Made by a program: the position numbers and the translations under genes
Notes under the pieces: model-generated
Told to the model about the DNA's origin: nothing
The model's database searches: none
What the model saw: the letters and a program-made list of their open reading frames with translations, nothing else
Shown: positions 21,088-30,921 of the stretch, in pieces
Numbering within the stretch: position 1 is the stretch's first letter
Layout: every line of letters starts with the position of its first letter
Assembly: GCA_036940085.1 (NCBI GenBank)
Contig: JALLBK010000061.1
Coordinates: 1 to 64,000, forward strand
Reading direction: 5' to 3'
From: Discostella pseudostelligera
Lineage: Eukaryota; Bacillariophyta; Thalassiosirophyceae; Thalassiosirales; Thalassiosiraceae
DNA length: 64,000 nt

Positions 21088-23607
21088 TCACCATGGACAC
21101 CGTTTTCCAATCAAATGAAATAGACGTTCATTGTACGGATGATAAAAATGAACTAGCTCGTTCATCAATTCATCCGAAACGGCCAGTAGCGGATCCACAT
21201 CCTCTTTAACGCTGGATGTTGATGATTCTTGTTGATGACGACGACGAGGGAAACCAAATTCCACCGGTGAAAATTTGTGGTCGTCGACGACTTTCTGCGA
21301 CGACTTGGTAATAGTATCGTAGCCACGATGGCCACCAACATTGTACCGTCCAACATTGGTAACATTCGTAAAGTCAAATTTGGGCAATCCAAGGAATTTC
21401 GTTACGTCGTCCATGGACATACCCGGAGTCTCCGACAAGTCTTCGGTACAAACGACATGTATTCGCTTCACCTCCTCGGCCGCGGCATGAGAAAAGACTT
21501 CATACCACCACTCTAGCGGTAAGGCATACACGCCACGACCAATGAGTCTTTGGATTAATGGCCAATTCGGTAGCGCAAGAAATTTAGTAGGGTGTTTCAC
21601 GGCCAGCTGTTTCCATTGAACACCAATCATCGACTTCGACTTGGCGTCGGCGTAACAAGCTTCATCTAAATGAATAAGGGGTGGAATATCCGACGAGAAG
21701 GCAGCGGAGGTGTGGTTATTCCGTCGCTGAATCGACTCATAGAAAAACGTATCCGATTCTTTCCCAAAGTCAGTATACGTCCAGCTTTCACCCCTACCAC
21801 CGGATTTCAGACATTCCTTCAGCACATCTAATTCGGCAAAAGCCAACTCCTCAAACGAAAACAAATGATTCATTCGATAGTATGCATCGGTTTGCTTCCC
21901 AGGAATGCGTTTGCCAGAAATAGTCATGCCATAGCCAGCCCGAAGCTTCTTAATTGCCGGTTCCACGTAATTGTATTTGTACGATGACTTGGCACGTTCA
22001 ACTGGATTTCGTACAATAGCAATAATTTTGGGCAAGGATCGGACATGTGCCTTCCATGCCTCTAGTCCTCGTTCACCTTCATCATCATCATCATTGCCAC
22101 CATCATTCGGTAGAGACGACGAAGGTTTCCAATCCGATGACAATCGTTTCACAACCGCCTCCACCACCGAGGGGTAAGGCATGTAACCTGGACTCGCCTC
22201 TCCCGTCATCAATGCCCCCTTACTCAAAAAAGATTCAATCGTTGGGAAGTGACTATAATACCAAGATATTGGTATGGATTTGTGATATCGAAAATAGTCA
22301 ATCTGTTTCTCCTTCGCGGGCAATATGCGTGGATGCCCAGTGAGGTAATGGTAGAGTGAAGATGTGCCACACTTGCCTTGACCAATAATTAGGAAGCTTG
22401 GCCGGCACAATCCTCCAAGTGAGTCCTCTACCGAGTAGGTTGTTGGACTATTCGACGGATATGTCCTTTTGTACGTTGGGTAAACTATTCTATTCCCATT
22501 TGCGGCGGAATCCGAGTTGGTTTCAAGTATCTGTGCCCAATCATCACTTCTGCTCTGCGATGGTTGTGCATTGTCGGCTGTCAAGGACGAGTAGGAACGC
22601 GGGTAACAAGGTCCCCAAGTTGAAAATTTATTCCACAATTCCGCCATATCATCATCATTCCCAATGTTGATGGTGGTTGGCGACGAAGAATTATTCGTCA
22701 CAAGATGTTGATCTTGCTTGTTATTGACCATATACTGAGTTTGTTCAATTGCCGAACGTAATTCATCCCAATAGGGCAATGTACGTCTCCGTCCGAGCAT
22801 TGTGTCATATTGAAAGTCGGTAGGACTGTAGGGGGGCTTAATGATCGACGGATTTGATAATGCAATACCATCTCTAGAGATACCCAACAGTGTCATGGAA
22901 GGGAAGCCAGGATATGATTGTTTGGAACTTCCCTTTTGCATTGTCCTTCGTTTGGTTTGACTGGTACTACTACTACTACTGCGCCGCTTGAGATCAGTAA
23001 ACCAAAATCTCTGTTCACCACCACTTTCGCCTAACGTCCAAAGAGAGCAAACTGCCCCCAAGACCAGAGCAGCAATAAACAAGGATGAATCTACCTGTAT
23101 TCTTGCTAGTAGAAACTCGCTTCTGTAACGACTTCTTCCATCTGGTTCCTCCTCTCGTAATAAGTCATTATGAAAGGTATCATCATTGACAGCACTGCCA
23201 GGAAGCAAAGTACTGCAACTACGGGGATGGTCGTAGATTGGAAAACCAACACTACCAGCAGTACTAATAACACCCGGCTCCTGAACTTCATCCTCATCAT
23301 CCATGGAACTAATTGATGAATTGACACTATCATCATCTTCATCTATCGTTGATATGGACGATTCTAGTAGGGTGGACAGACAGGCTGTGCTGTGTTCGCC
23401 ATCGCATTTATCTAGAAGGGGACGACGGATGGCGGCGGCGGCGTCGTTGGCAGAGTTGACGCTCACGACGGCTGCTGCGGGTTTGGAAAGAATCTTTCTC
23501 TCACTACCATCAACTCTACCAACTTGGTGATGATGGGCTGTCATCATCATCAATGTCAATTCGTCTGGGTGGCAATTTGTATCAAGGTCGTGTCGATCGA
23601 TTGGCAT
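21088..23607 (-). CDS. Type II membrane PAPS-dependent sulfotransferase (copy 1)
   Basis: 839 residues. After a long acidic/Ser-rich cytosolic tail there is a single membrane anchor near residues 173-193 (SSLFIAALVLGAVCSLWTLG), then a lumenal stem. The catalytic domain starts at LCRPSFLIIGQGKCGTSSLY. The 5'-phosphosulfate loop is GQGKCGTSSLYHY (residues 409-421), and the 3'-phosphate site is IVRNPVERAKSSYKYNY (Arg533, Ser541). This is the layout of Golgi carbohydrate sulfotransferases of the heparan/chondroitin type; in a diatom the acceptor is probably a sulfated wall or mucilage polysaccharide, which is inference. The C-terminus ends FHLIGKRCPW. Copy 2 lies 1 kb downstream in the same orientation and shares the whole catalytic domain. 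Confidence 0.88.
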   Translation of the reverse strand: MPIDRHDLDTNCHPDELTLMMMTAHHHQVGRVDGSERKILSKPAAAVVSVNSANDAAAAIRRPLLDKCDGEHSTACLSTLLESSISTIDEDDDSVNSSISSMDDEDEVQEPGVISTAGSVGFPIYDHPRSCSTLLPGSAVNDDTFHNDLLREEEPDGRSRYRSEFLLARIQVDSSLFIAALVLGAVCSLWTLGESGGEQRFWFTDLKRRSSSSSTSQTKRRTMQKGSSKQSYPGFPSMTLLGISRDGIALSNPSIIKPPYSPTDFQYDTMLGRRRTLPYWDELRSAIEQTQYMVNNKQDQHLVTNNSSSPTTINIGNDDDMAELWNKFSTWGPCYPRSYSSLTADNAQPSQSRSDDWAQILETNSDSAANGNRIVYPTYKRTYPSNSPTTYSVEDSLGGLCRPSFLIIGQGKCGTSSLYHYLTGHPRILPAKEKQIDYFRYHKSIPISWYYSHFPTIESFLSKGALMTGEASPGYMPYPSVVEAVVKRLSSDWKPSSSLPNDGGNDDDDEGERGLEAWKAHVRSLPKIIAIVRNPVERAKSSYKYNYVEPAIKKLRAGYGMTISGKRIPGKQTDAYYRMNHLFSFEELAFAELDVLKECLKSGGRGESWTYTDFGKESDTFFYESIQRRNNHTSAAFSSDIPPLIHLDEACYADAKSKSMIGVQWKQLAVKHPTKFLALPNWPLIQRLIGRGVYALPLEWWYEVFSHAAAEEVKRIHVVCTEDLSETPGMSMDDVTKFLGLPKFDFTNVTNVGRYNVGGHRGYDTITKSSQKVVDDHKFSPVEFGFPRRRHQQESSTSSVKEDVDPLLAVSDELMNELVHFYHPYNERLFHLIGKRCPW

Positions 23608-24608
23608 GGTTGATCAGAGCGGCAAGCCGTAGAGAGTGTGACGTGCGATGTGAATTCGCTCCGGAAAGAAGTCAATGATGATGGATTCGACGGGATGTCT
23701 AGTGGCGTAGGAGAGACATCATACTTGTCGTAAATCTGTTTCCAAGAGTTCGAACACTCAAATGCAAAAGAGGCTATCTGGAGATCTTCAGAGCGATCGT
23801 CATGGTCATGGTCTATGAAGAAGATGGAATATGTTGTGGGTGGTTGGCATTGGCTTGGCGTCCGTCGACGACGATACGAGGCGTCACGTGTAAGAGTCAA
23901 GATCGAGATTCGCAAGCAGCAGCATCCAGATCCAGAGCAGCCGCAGCAGCAGGAGCTAAGTAGCAGCTTGCATGTGGTTTGTTGTTGTTCTTTCACCTCG
24001 ATGATGTGAGAGATCGTAAGGTGAGGATATCGTGATGTGTCATGTGAAGCGGCGCACAAGAATGCTTCAATGTCATTAAGTAAAAAGTCTCACTTGAGAT
24101 GGCATCTTAAATTGGGAGAAGGGAAGTTCCGCAAAAACATCAGTTTATTTAACATGTCAAGTGAAGATTCAAAAGATGTTATTTTTGTTGGGTAATTCCA
24201 ACACCAACCTCAATCCCGCGCGGTCTGCCACCTGTCCGTGATGCCACTCCGTCCACCTGCTGCCCTCGCGCCAAAAACAGCAGGCACCTTCATTCCTCGA
24301 TCAATTACGATATTCTATCATGCAATCTCACGCAATGCTCGATGCCGATTGATGAAGTGTTGATGCTATCAGAGAATTGATTGGAGAAGGAATATACTTC
24401 GAGACATACCTATGCAATGCGGTTTATCCAAAATTACATTGGTCGGAGCTTTTGGTGCGCATGTCTTTCTTTCTCGATTGACATACTTCATATGATATTG
24501 TTCAATCACCGTTCTCCATCCGTTCTTGAAGAACATCATTATCTTATGTAACAATACATTTATTAAACAATACAATAAATCCATTTCGTATATGCTCGCA
24601 TTTCATTT
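23608..24608. other. 1-kb spacer between the tandem sulfotransferase genes
   Basis: This holds the promoter and 5' leader of copy 1 and the 3' UTR of copy 2. Open frames such as those at 23556-24059 (minus) and 24369-24584 (minus) lack family similarity and start contexts. The stretch 24180-24360 is GC-rich with no structured RNA that I could identify. Confidence 0.45.
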
Positions 24609-27089
24609 TCACCATGGACATCGTTTGCCAATTAATTGAAACAGACGCTCATTAAACGGTTGATAAAAATGAATCAGTTCATTCAGGAATGCATCCGATA
24701 TGGCAAGGAGCGGATCATCCTCGTCCTCCTCTGTAGTACCACTCAATGATTCATCATGGGACAATAGCGGATCTTCGGACATCGATGCACCATGATTTTC
24801 ATCATCATCTGGATGCAACTTGGTAATTGTATCATAACCACGATGGCCACCAACATTGTACCGTCCAACATTGGTAACATTCGTAAAGTCAAATTCCGGC
24901 AGACCAAGAAAGTTGGTAACATTCTCCATTGTGCTCTCGGGAGTGTTCGCCATTTCTTCAGTGCAAACGATATGAATATGATCAAAGTATCTATAAGCAC
25001 CATGAGAGAAGACTTCATACCACCATTCCAATGGAAACGTATACACGCCCCGACCAAGGATGCTTTGTACCAGATGCAAATTGGGCAATGTCAATGTTTT
25101 ATTGGGATGTTCAGTAGCAAGATCCTTCCATTGAGTACGTGGTACAGCCTTGGACTTTGTGGCAGTGTAACATGCCTCATCTAAATAAATGAGTGGTGGA
25201 GTAATGTTATCCGATGTGGAGGTGGAGTTACATCGTCTCCGAACCGACTCGTAGAAGAATGCAGCAGGTCGTTTACCAAACTCTTCGTATGTCCAGCGTT
25301 CTCCACTTCCACCCGACATCAAACATTCCTTCAGCACAATTAATTCAGCATAGGCCAACTCCTGAAACGAAAACAAATGATTCGATCGATAGTATGCATC
25401 TGATTTCTTTCCCGGTATGCGTTTTCCTTGAACAGTAATGCCACTGCCCGATCGAAGCTTGGTGATTGCTGGGTCCACGTAATTGTATTTGTAAGATGAC
25501 TTAGCACGGTCAATGGGATTTCGTACGATGGCAATTATTTTGGGCAAGGATCGGACGATTGCTTTCCATTCTTCCAGTCCTTTCCGACCATCATCGTTGG
25601 CAGCGGAATGCTTCCAATTCGATGAGAATTGTTGCACCACAGCTTCCACCACATATGGGTACGGCATGTAGCCTGGACTTGCCTCTCCTGTCATCAATGC
25701 TCCTCTACCCAAAAACGATTCAATCGTCGGGAAGTTACTGTAGTACCACGAGAGTGGCATGGCTTTGTGGTAATTGAAGTAGTCAATCTGTTTCTCCTTT
25801 GCGGGCAATATGCGTGGATGACCTGTGAGATAATGGTAGAGTGACGACGTGCCACATTTGCCTTGACCAATAATGAGAAAGCTTGGTCGGCATAATCCTC
25901 CAAGGGGTGGTTCCTGTCTTCTCTTTGAGGAGGAGGTGCATTGGTCAGATATTCGTTCTGTGGGATATATAATATTTTCGTCATGTGATGATGTTTGTAC
26001 GATGTATGTCCAATTGTGAGCTAATCTTTTCGTTCGGTTGATTCGTAAATACTGGTGGCGATCATCATCATCATTGTTGTTGCTGCGTTGATGATTGTGA
26101 TGGTGCTGAGTAATAGAGCGTGGATAGCACGGGCCCCATGTGGTCAGATTAGTCCATAATCTATCAGCCGAGCTCGCGTAGTTGAGGTGCTGCGTTTGCT
26201 CAATAGACTCCACAATTTCATCCCAATACGTCAAAGAATTGTTCTGCCCAAGACGTAATTGGAAGTCGCTTAAACTGTAGGGTGGGTCAACCACTACCGA
26301 ATTCTGCGGTTGATCTGATTTGTTATGTACACGATTCTTCTCATCGGGAATTGTGATTCCCAACAATACCTCTGCAGGAAATGCAGTATATGACCTATGC
26401 CGCTCATCACAAGAGTTCGAGCTCTTGGATACGCTAAATCGATTATTGGAGGAGGACGATGATGAAATAACCCAAATGCACACGGTTAATGCACCCATGA
26501 AGAATGTAGCTATAGATAATATTGGATTGGTTTGTAGTTTGTGTAGGATAAAATGAAGTAGAAGTCGACGACTTGGTATTGAATTCGTGATGTTATCATT
26601 GTCATTGGAATTGTTGGATAGAAGGAGTGAGTGTGCATGTTGCCGAACACTAGTGGGCGACAATAAGAAACTTGAATCTTCATTTTCATCTTCATTGTCG
26701 TCGTTCTTGACTGCAGACGCAGAGATTGACGCGCCACCGCCACCAGAGTCATTGTTGACATGTACAACATGTTCATCGTCAGCAGAAGTGTGTCTCCAAT
26801 CACCACCGTCTCTATGACTAGTATCAAGACTAGCAATAGTTCCATCATCATCATCATCATCATCATCATGTGGCACCAGCAGCCGACGTAACCGTTCATC
26901 ATCCATGGAAACGAGGGAGGCTGCATCGCCGTCATGGTCATGGTCGTCATCAGTGGCAGGCAATGATGATGATCGGACCAGTGCTGCAAATGCAGCTATT
27001 TCATCATTGTCGTTGCTGAAGCCGAATGACTCTGATGGGGGTGGGCTTGTCATGATAACTATGAACGCTTCTCTCTCCTGACATTGCAA
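24609..27089 (-). CDS. Type II membrane PAPS-dependent sulfotransferase (copy 2)
   Basis: 826 residues, tandem paralog of the gene at 21088-23607. The N-terminal tail is unrelated in sequence to copy 1 but equally acidic, with Asp and His runs. The anchor is near residues 188-208 (NPILSIATFFMGALTVCIWV). The catalytic domain repeats LCRPSFLIIGQGKCGTSSLY, IVRNPIDRAKSSYKYNYV and the terminal LIGKRCPW. An ATG at 27053 (MTSPPPSESFG) is an alternative start. Both PAPS-binding loops are intact, so it should be active. A 58-nt stretch (24838-24895) is identical to copy 1 at every base, including third codon positions, so the pair is young or has exchanged sequence by gene conversion. The gene is divergent from the COPI-associated-like gene. 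Confidence 0.88.
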   Translation of the reverse strand: MQCQEREAFIVIMTSPPPSESFGFSNDNDEIAAFAALVRSSSLPATDDDHDHDGDAASLVSMDDERLRRLLVPHDDDDDDDDGTIASLDTSHRDGGDWRHTSADDEHVVHVNNDSGGGGASISASAVKNDDNEDENEDSSFLLSPTSVRQHAHSLLLSNNSNDNDNITNSIPSRRLLLHFILHKLQTNPILSIATFFMGALTVCIWVISSSSSSNNRFSVSKSSNSCDERHRSYTAFPAEVLLGITIPDEKNRVHNKSDQPQNSVVVDPPYSLSDFQLRLGQNNSLTYWDEIVESIEQTQHLNYASSADRLWTNLTTWGPCYPRSITQHHHNHQRSNNNDDDDRHQYLRINRTKRLAHNWTYIVQTSSHDENIIYPTERISDQCTSSSKRRQEPPLGGLCRPSFLIIGQGKCGTSSLYHYLTGHPRILPAKEKQIDYFNYHKAMPLSWYYSNFPTIESFLGRGALMTGEASPGYMPYPYVVEAVVQQFSSNWKHSAANDDGRKGLEEWKAIVRSLPKIIAIVRNPIDRAKSSYKYNYVDPAITKLRSGSGITVQGKRIPGKKSDAYYRSNHLFSFQELAYAELIVLKECLMSGGSGERWTYEEFGKRPAAFFYESVRRRCNSTSTSDNITPPLIYLDEACYTATKSKAVPRTQWKDLATEHPNKTLTLPNLHLVQSILGRGVYTFPLEWWYEVFSHGAYRYFDHIHIVCTEEMANTPESTMENVTNFLGLPEFDFTNVTNVGRYNVGGHRGYDTITKLHPDDDENHGASMSEDPLLSHDESLSGTTEEDEDDPLLAISDAFLNELIHFYQPFNERLFQLIGKRCPW
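26846..26868. repeat. (ATC)n microsatellite encoding an Asp run in sulfotransferase copy 2
   Basis: About eight ATC/ATG-type triplets that read as an Asp run on the minus strand, in the variable N-terminal tail. Similar triplet runs underlie many acidic tracts in this window. Confidence 0.7.
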
Positions 27090-27336
27090 TTACTGCCTAT
27101 GCTATGCATCAGAACTGGGGAGGCGGTTGTTTGTTGTTTTGGATTTCATGGTCATCGATGTCTCACTGGATTCCGGGGGGAAAGCCAAAAGGGGGGAAAC
27201 CCAAACCGAATAGCAGAGGATCGCATAGTAATCTCGAGGGCTGCCCCCAGCCGTGTCCCGCCCTCCCCCCGAAAATCCACCAAACCAACTCCACCTACAA
27301 AACAAACACCTACCACTACCACCGCCTACCGTCACC

Positions 27337-28404
27337 ATGAGCGGCCAATACGGTGATCCAGACTGGGCCAACCCCACCGCCCCCTCCTCCAAATCCGTCG
27401 TGGAATCCTCTGCATGGACGAGTACCTCGGGGGGAGAAGATTTTAGTGGAGCTGCCATATCGTCGGGGGGTGCAGTGGGCAATGTCAATGCCGCTGGGCT
27501 GGGGAACAATGCGTCGCATAGGTAAGCATGAGTATCGTGATGAGATGAATCTCTCTGTTCGTCGTAGTCTTCGTGAGTGTTTGGAGGTATTAATTAATGG
27601 CGAAATGTTAATGTTTCTCTATTAGTTGGGGGGGGGGATATGTGGGTGATGAAAAGATATATCCATGAGTTCGAAAATGAAGATCTATTCAAACACAATT
27701 GCTCGACACAATACGGCGCAACTCTCTGAGAGAGACGCTATATTATGGGTGCATTCACTTTATTCGTACTGTCTGATTCGAAACTATATGGTATATTGGG
27801 TATACGTGACTTTCAGCAAGGAAAATGATGTTCATATGGGTTTCGACGCTATTACTTGAATGATTCTTTCACTCACAAATCGACATTTTGTCATTTTACA
27901 TGTTCTATATTCTCCCTTTTCCCATCCGCACACACCAATAATTCAAACAGAGGCAAAACTAACTGCGTACAACGTCTCCTATCAATTTTCTGCATTGGTC
28001 TATCCGCAATGATGTGCACCCTCGGCGTCTTCGGCATTATCGAATTTGGCCAACTCTCCGAAATCTTCGTCTGTATCTACATGATACTATTCGCCTTCCT
28101 CCTTTTTTCTTATGAATTAGTATGGTGGACCAACAATGCGAAATTAAACAAGAATTTACGTGTCAATTTTGGTTTCATGTACGGTATTCGGGGTCGAGCG
28201 GCCTACTTGATCTTTGCGGCATTCCTCGTCATTGGATTGAAAGAGGATGTGAGGGCGGCATTCTTGCGATATTTGACGGGAGGGTGTTACCTTGGAACGG
28301 GCGTAATTATGTTATTTTTGCATTACAGTAAGCCAGATTTGTTGGGGGCGTATGAGGCATCCACGGCTGGGTTTGGCCATGATGAGATAAATGCAACAGT
28401 GTGA
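27337..28404 (+). CDS. Four-TM membrane protein, COPI-associated/TVP15-like
   Basis: Two exons, 27337-27521 and 27951-28404, joined in phase 2 across a 429-bp intron, give 212 residues. The start is CACCATGAGC. The first exon encodes a soluble, Gly/Ser-rich N-terminus of about 62 residues. The second encodes four membrane segments (LLSIFCIGLSAMMCTLGVFG; LSEIFVCIYMILFAFLLFSY; AAYLIFAAFLVIG; YLTGGCYLGTGVIMLFLHY) with short polar loops and a cytosolic tail. The pattern, with YGIRGRAAYLIF between helices 2 and 3, fits the COPI-associated protein family (Golgi TVP15-like). A Golgi or endosomal location is therefore likely. The similarity is topological and short, so other small tetraspan families remain possible. 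No signal peptide is present. Confidence 0.6.
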
Positions 28405-28545
28405 TGAAAAAGAGTGTGGCTGGTTGCGTCTTATTCGAGTGGTTGATTTGTTCATAAGAAATGTTCGTGGACAGTGTAGAGTATTCTAAACAATAATCTG
28501 TGCTGAAAATACTCATGATCAAGTAATGAGTTCGGTGGCGAGGAC

Positions 28546-29796
28546 TTATTTCTTCATTATCAATTGTTCGGGCATGGCCGCAACCGACCCAGTCTTGAAG
28601 CTTCTAACGCCCCCAAAACTTTTGAAGCCCCACTCATTTATACATTTCATCTCAAATCCACTTTCTTTCAAAGATCTTGCTACCCAACTTTCTTCACTAT
28701 CGTCACCACTGAAATGATGATGACTTGTGTCCATTAAAATTGAATTGTCCAGCTCCACGACGGCCTTTCCCCCAGCTAACATTCGAACTCTTGCATTCAC
28801 CGTATCATCGATCTTCAATACGTTCCGAACAAATTCCTCTGCCTTCTCTACGGCACGCAAATGATCTGATGTTGCCATCACACCCATTGCCAATCGAGAA
28901 CGTAAACATGGCGAAGCCGCGGCATTCCAATTGGGCAGTCCCAGGTGTTTGGCAGCAGCTCGTACTTCGTCTTTGGTTATTTGATCTAATGGCGAATGGA
29001 CTTGGAAGTTGGATGCAGCTATTAAACCAAGTCGGGTTGGATCTGTTCTATCGTCGGCATTTGTTCCATTGTAGAGAATTACTGAATTATATGCATCATT
29101 CTTTTGCTGCTGATCTTCGTCCTGTTGTTGTCGTAGCTCCAGCTGCTGCTTCATAACCGTATTCGCCACAGTTTCCAGAGTGGAATATAGATGTGTCTTG
29201 CACACAAAACATGCATATCCATCATTTCGCTGATATGTCTCATCAGTTCCCTCGGATGTAGGTACTTCCGTCAATTCGATACCAATTGTTTGTGCCACTG
29301 TCCGAGCCATGATGATTTGAGTTTGTGGAACCGCCGCGGATATGCCCAGAACTGCTTGCAAAGAACCTCTGCGCGGATTAAATGTAGATTTATTGTCACG
29401 ACTGATGTAGTAATTGCTGAATGCGCGATGGACAAGGGCGGCCACCAGCGAGGAATCTACCCCACCACTGAAGGCAATTACGTTGGCGGCATGTGGGTCC
29501 ATCATTTCCGACGTTCGTTGAAGTAGCCTATCTATGAGTTCCATGGATTTATCATTAGATAGAGGATAAGAGTTCGGAGTACCATTTGATAAAGATGTTC
29601 GACTGCTATATGTTGTGACAGTGACTTCATTGCTAGCAATCGACGGATCATGGACATCTGAATTTATGTTGACAAATTGGTTGCCACCCTTTGTTTCTGC
29701 CGACGATGAAAAATACCGAAGCCTTCTCCTGCTAGAATGAGAGATGTTAACAATGAGACTTGCTGTTGAACGAGCACAACATAGAGTCAACGTCAT
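28546..29796 (-). CDS. LarE-like PP-loop ATP-dependent sulfurtransferase
   Basis: 416 residues. The first 40 or so (MTLTLCCARSTASLIVNISH, Arg/Ser-rich) look like an organellar presequence. The PP-loop SGGVDSSLVAALVHRAF lies at residues 110-126. LarE hallmarks follow: GISAAVPQTQ, YACFVCKTHLYSTL (Cys196 and Cys199), NGTNADDRTDPTRLGLIAA, SPLDQITKDEVRAAAKHLGL and ASPCLRSRLAMG. In bacteria LarE adds sulfur to the pyridinium biscarboxylate nucleotide during synthesis of the nickel-pincer cofactor of lactate racemase, either sacrificing its own Cys of the SPCLxSR motif or using a 4Fe-4S cluster. That Cys is present here. Eukaryotes usually lack the rest of the pathway, so the true substrate is open; the gene may act in another thiolation. 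It is convergent with the COPI-like gene. Confidence 0.82.
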   Translation of the reverse strand: MTLTLCCARSTASLIVNISHSSRRRLRYFSSSAETKGGNQFVNINSDVHDPSIASNEVTVTTYSSRTSLSNGTPNSYPLSNDKSMELIDRLLQRTSEMMDPHAANVIAFSGGVDSSLVAALVHRAFSNYYISRDNKSTFNPRRGSLQAVLGISAAVPQTQIIMARTVAQTIGIELTEVPTSEGTDETYQRNDGYACFVCKTHLYSTLETVANTVMKQQLELRQQQDEDQQQKNDAYNSVILYNGTNADDRTDPTRLGLIAASNFQVHSPLDQITKDEVRAAAKHLGLPNWNAAASPCLRSRLAMGVMATSDHLRAVEKAEEFVRNVLKIDDTVNARVRMLAGGKAVVELDNSILMDTSHHHFSGDDSEESWVARSLKESGFEMKCINEWGFKSFGGVRSFKTGSVAAMPEQLIMKK

Positions 29797-30143
29797 GGTT
29801 AGCGGTGTGGTACTATCTAGAGAGCACGCCTATCCCAATTTCTTGGTTCATGTTGATACAATGGTGTGATAGTAGTGGTTGGTGGTCGGACGGTGACAGA
29901 CGACCGGACCAACAACGGTGACTCATCAGCGCTTTCCCGCTTAATTGCTCCCGCCATATTTCTACCCGCGTACGTGGCGAACGCGAGCGAATCAGAAAAA
30001 GCGCCACATTTTCACATGGAGGCTGCGGCGCCCATAATACCATGGAAAGACCATAGCGACATGGCGACCCTCCATACTCCACCCATGCCCATAAAACACA
30101 GCTCCAATTTCCGACTCTGGATAAAGTACTCCTAATCAGCAAT
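29797..30143. promoter_or_regulatory. Divergent promoter region, LarE-like / plastid 2Fe-2S protein
   Basis: 347 bp. It contains CTTTCCCGC near 29934 and CTCCCGCCATA near 29948, the reverse complement of the recurrent TATGGCGGGA word, within a GC-rich stretch from 29860 to 30060. Confidence 0.5.
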
Positions 30144-30587
30144 ATGGCCAGTCATTCATATTTCCGCCAAGCAGTACTCGCTTCTGCCATAGCCTGTATT
30201 CTCATCACATTCAGCACACCAGTTCATTCATTCATCATCGGACCCATCAACTATCAACAACCCTCTACCGCTGCATCCACGACATCCATCAACAATTGGC
30301 TAAAAAATGCCTTTTCCAACGATGAATCACTAATCGGCACCGCGAAAAGCGCCGGCTTGTCCAATGGACCCAAATACAACGATCAAGTGTCCGTCAATGG
30401 CAAAGCCATACCCAATGTCGTCGTGGATCAAAAAATATCACAAGTCTGTAATGCTGCACGTGTTAAGGTACCATACAATTGTCAGAATGGAGAGTGTGGG
30501 ACGTGTACGGTGAAAATGAATGGGAAGAAGGTTCGGGCTTGTGTTAGTAAGGTACCCGCGGGGAAGTGTGCCATCCAGACGCTGTAA
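30144..30587 (+). CDS. Plastid-targeted 2Fe-2S ferredoxin-like protein
   Basis: 147 residues. The signal peptide (AVLASAIACILITFS) ends in PVHS-FIIGP, a plastid-type site. After a Ser/Thr/Asn-rich transit region, a small beta-grasp domain starts near residue 80 (QVSVNGKAIPNVVV). Four Cys at 113, 118, 121 and 133 sit in YNCQNGECGTCTVKMNGKK and the following RAC, giving C-x4-C-x2-C-x11-C. The short last gap of 11 residues differs from photosynthetic ferredoxin (about 29) and matches the spacing seen in succinate dehydrogenase iron-sulfur subunits. It therefore probably binds a 2Fe-2S cluster but is not PetF. The electron-transfer partner is unknown. No intron. Confidence 0.8.
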   Translation: MASHSYFRQAVLASAIACILITFSTPVHSFIIGPINYQQPSTAASTTSINNWLKNAFSNDESLIGTAKSAGLSNGPKYNDQVSVNGKAIPNVVVDQKISQVCNAARVKVPYNCQNGECGTCTVKMNGKKVRACVSKVPAGKCAIQTL

Positions 30588-30921
30588 TAATAGAATGGGA
30601 TGATGGTATTAGAGAAGTGTATTATGCATGAATGTTTGCTGATTGCGGTGATGTGGATGTGGATTTTGAGTGCAGAACTTGTTTGCTAAATTGAGTGTTT
30701 GCTAGTGAAAATGGATGCATGAACCTAATCCGGGTATAGGGGGTGGACTAAATAAATGAGTCGATAATTGGTTTGGTTCATCGGTGATGTTAAATGAATA
30801 ATTCCTCACGGAACTGACAATGAAGTGTAGAATAGTAGCCTTTTTTATTGTTCATTTTGCCGGGAATGCAGTATCGTAGTACGAAAGGAACAGCACTCCG
30901 TTCATCAAGTTAGCGGTTTCA
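30588..30921. other. Convergent intergenic region, no gene seen
   Basis: 334 bp between the stop codons of the 2Fe-2S protein and the kinase genes. It is AT-rich with TG-rich runs; presumably both 3' UTRs. Confidence 0.5.

Noticed and set aside
23556..24059. 167-codon minus-strand frame overlapping the start of sulfotransferase copy 1
   Set aside because: No recognisable domain, out of frame with the sulfotransferase, and it occupies the 5' leader.
24180..24360. GC-rich stretch in the sulfotransferase spacer as a tRNA or small RNA
   Set aside because: I could not build a cloverleaf or a stable stem set by eye; tRNAscan-SE and Infernal would settle it.
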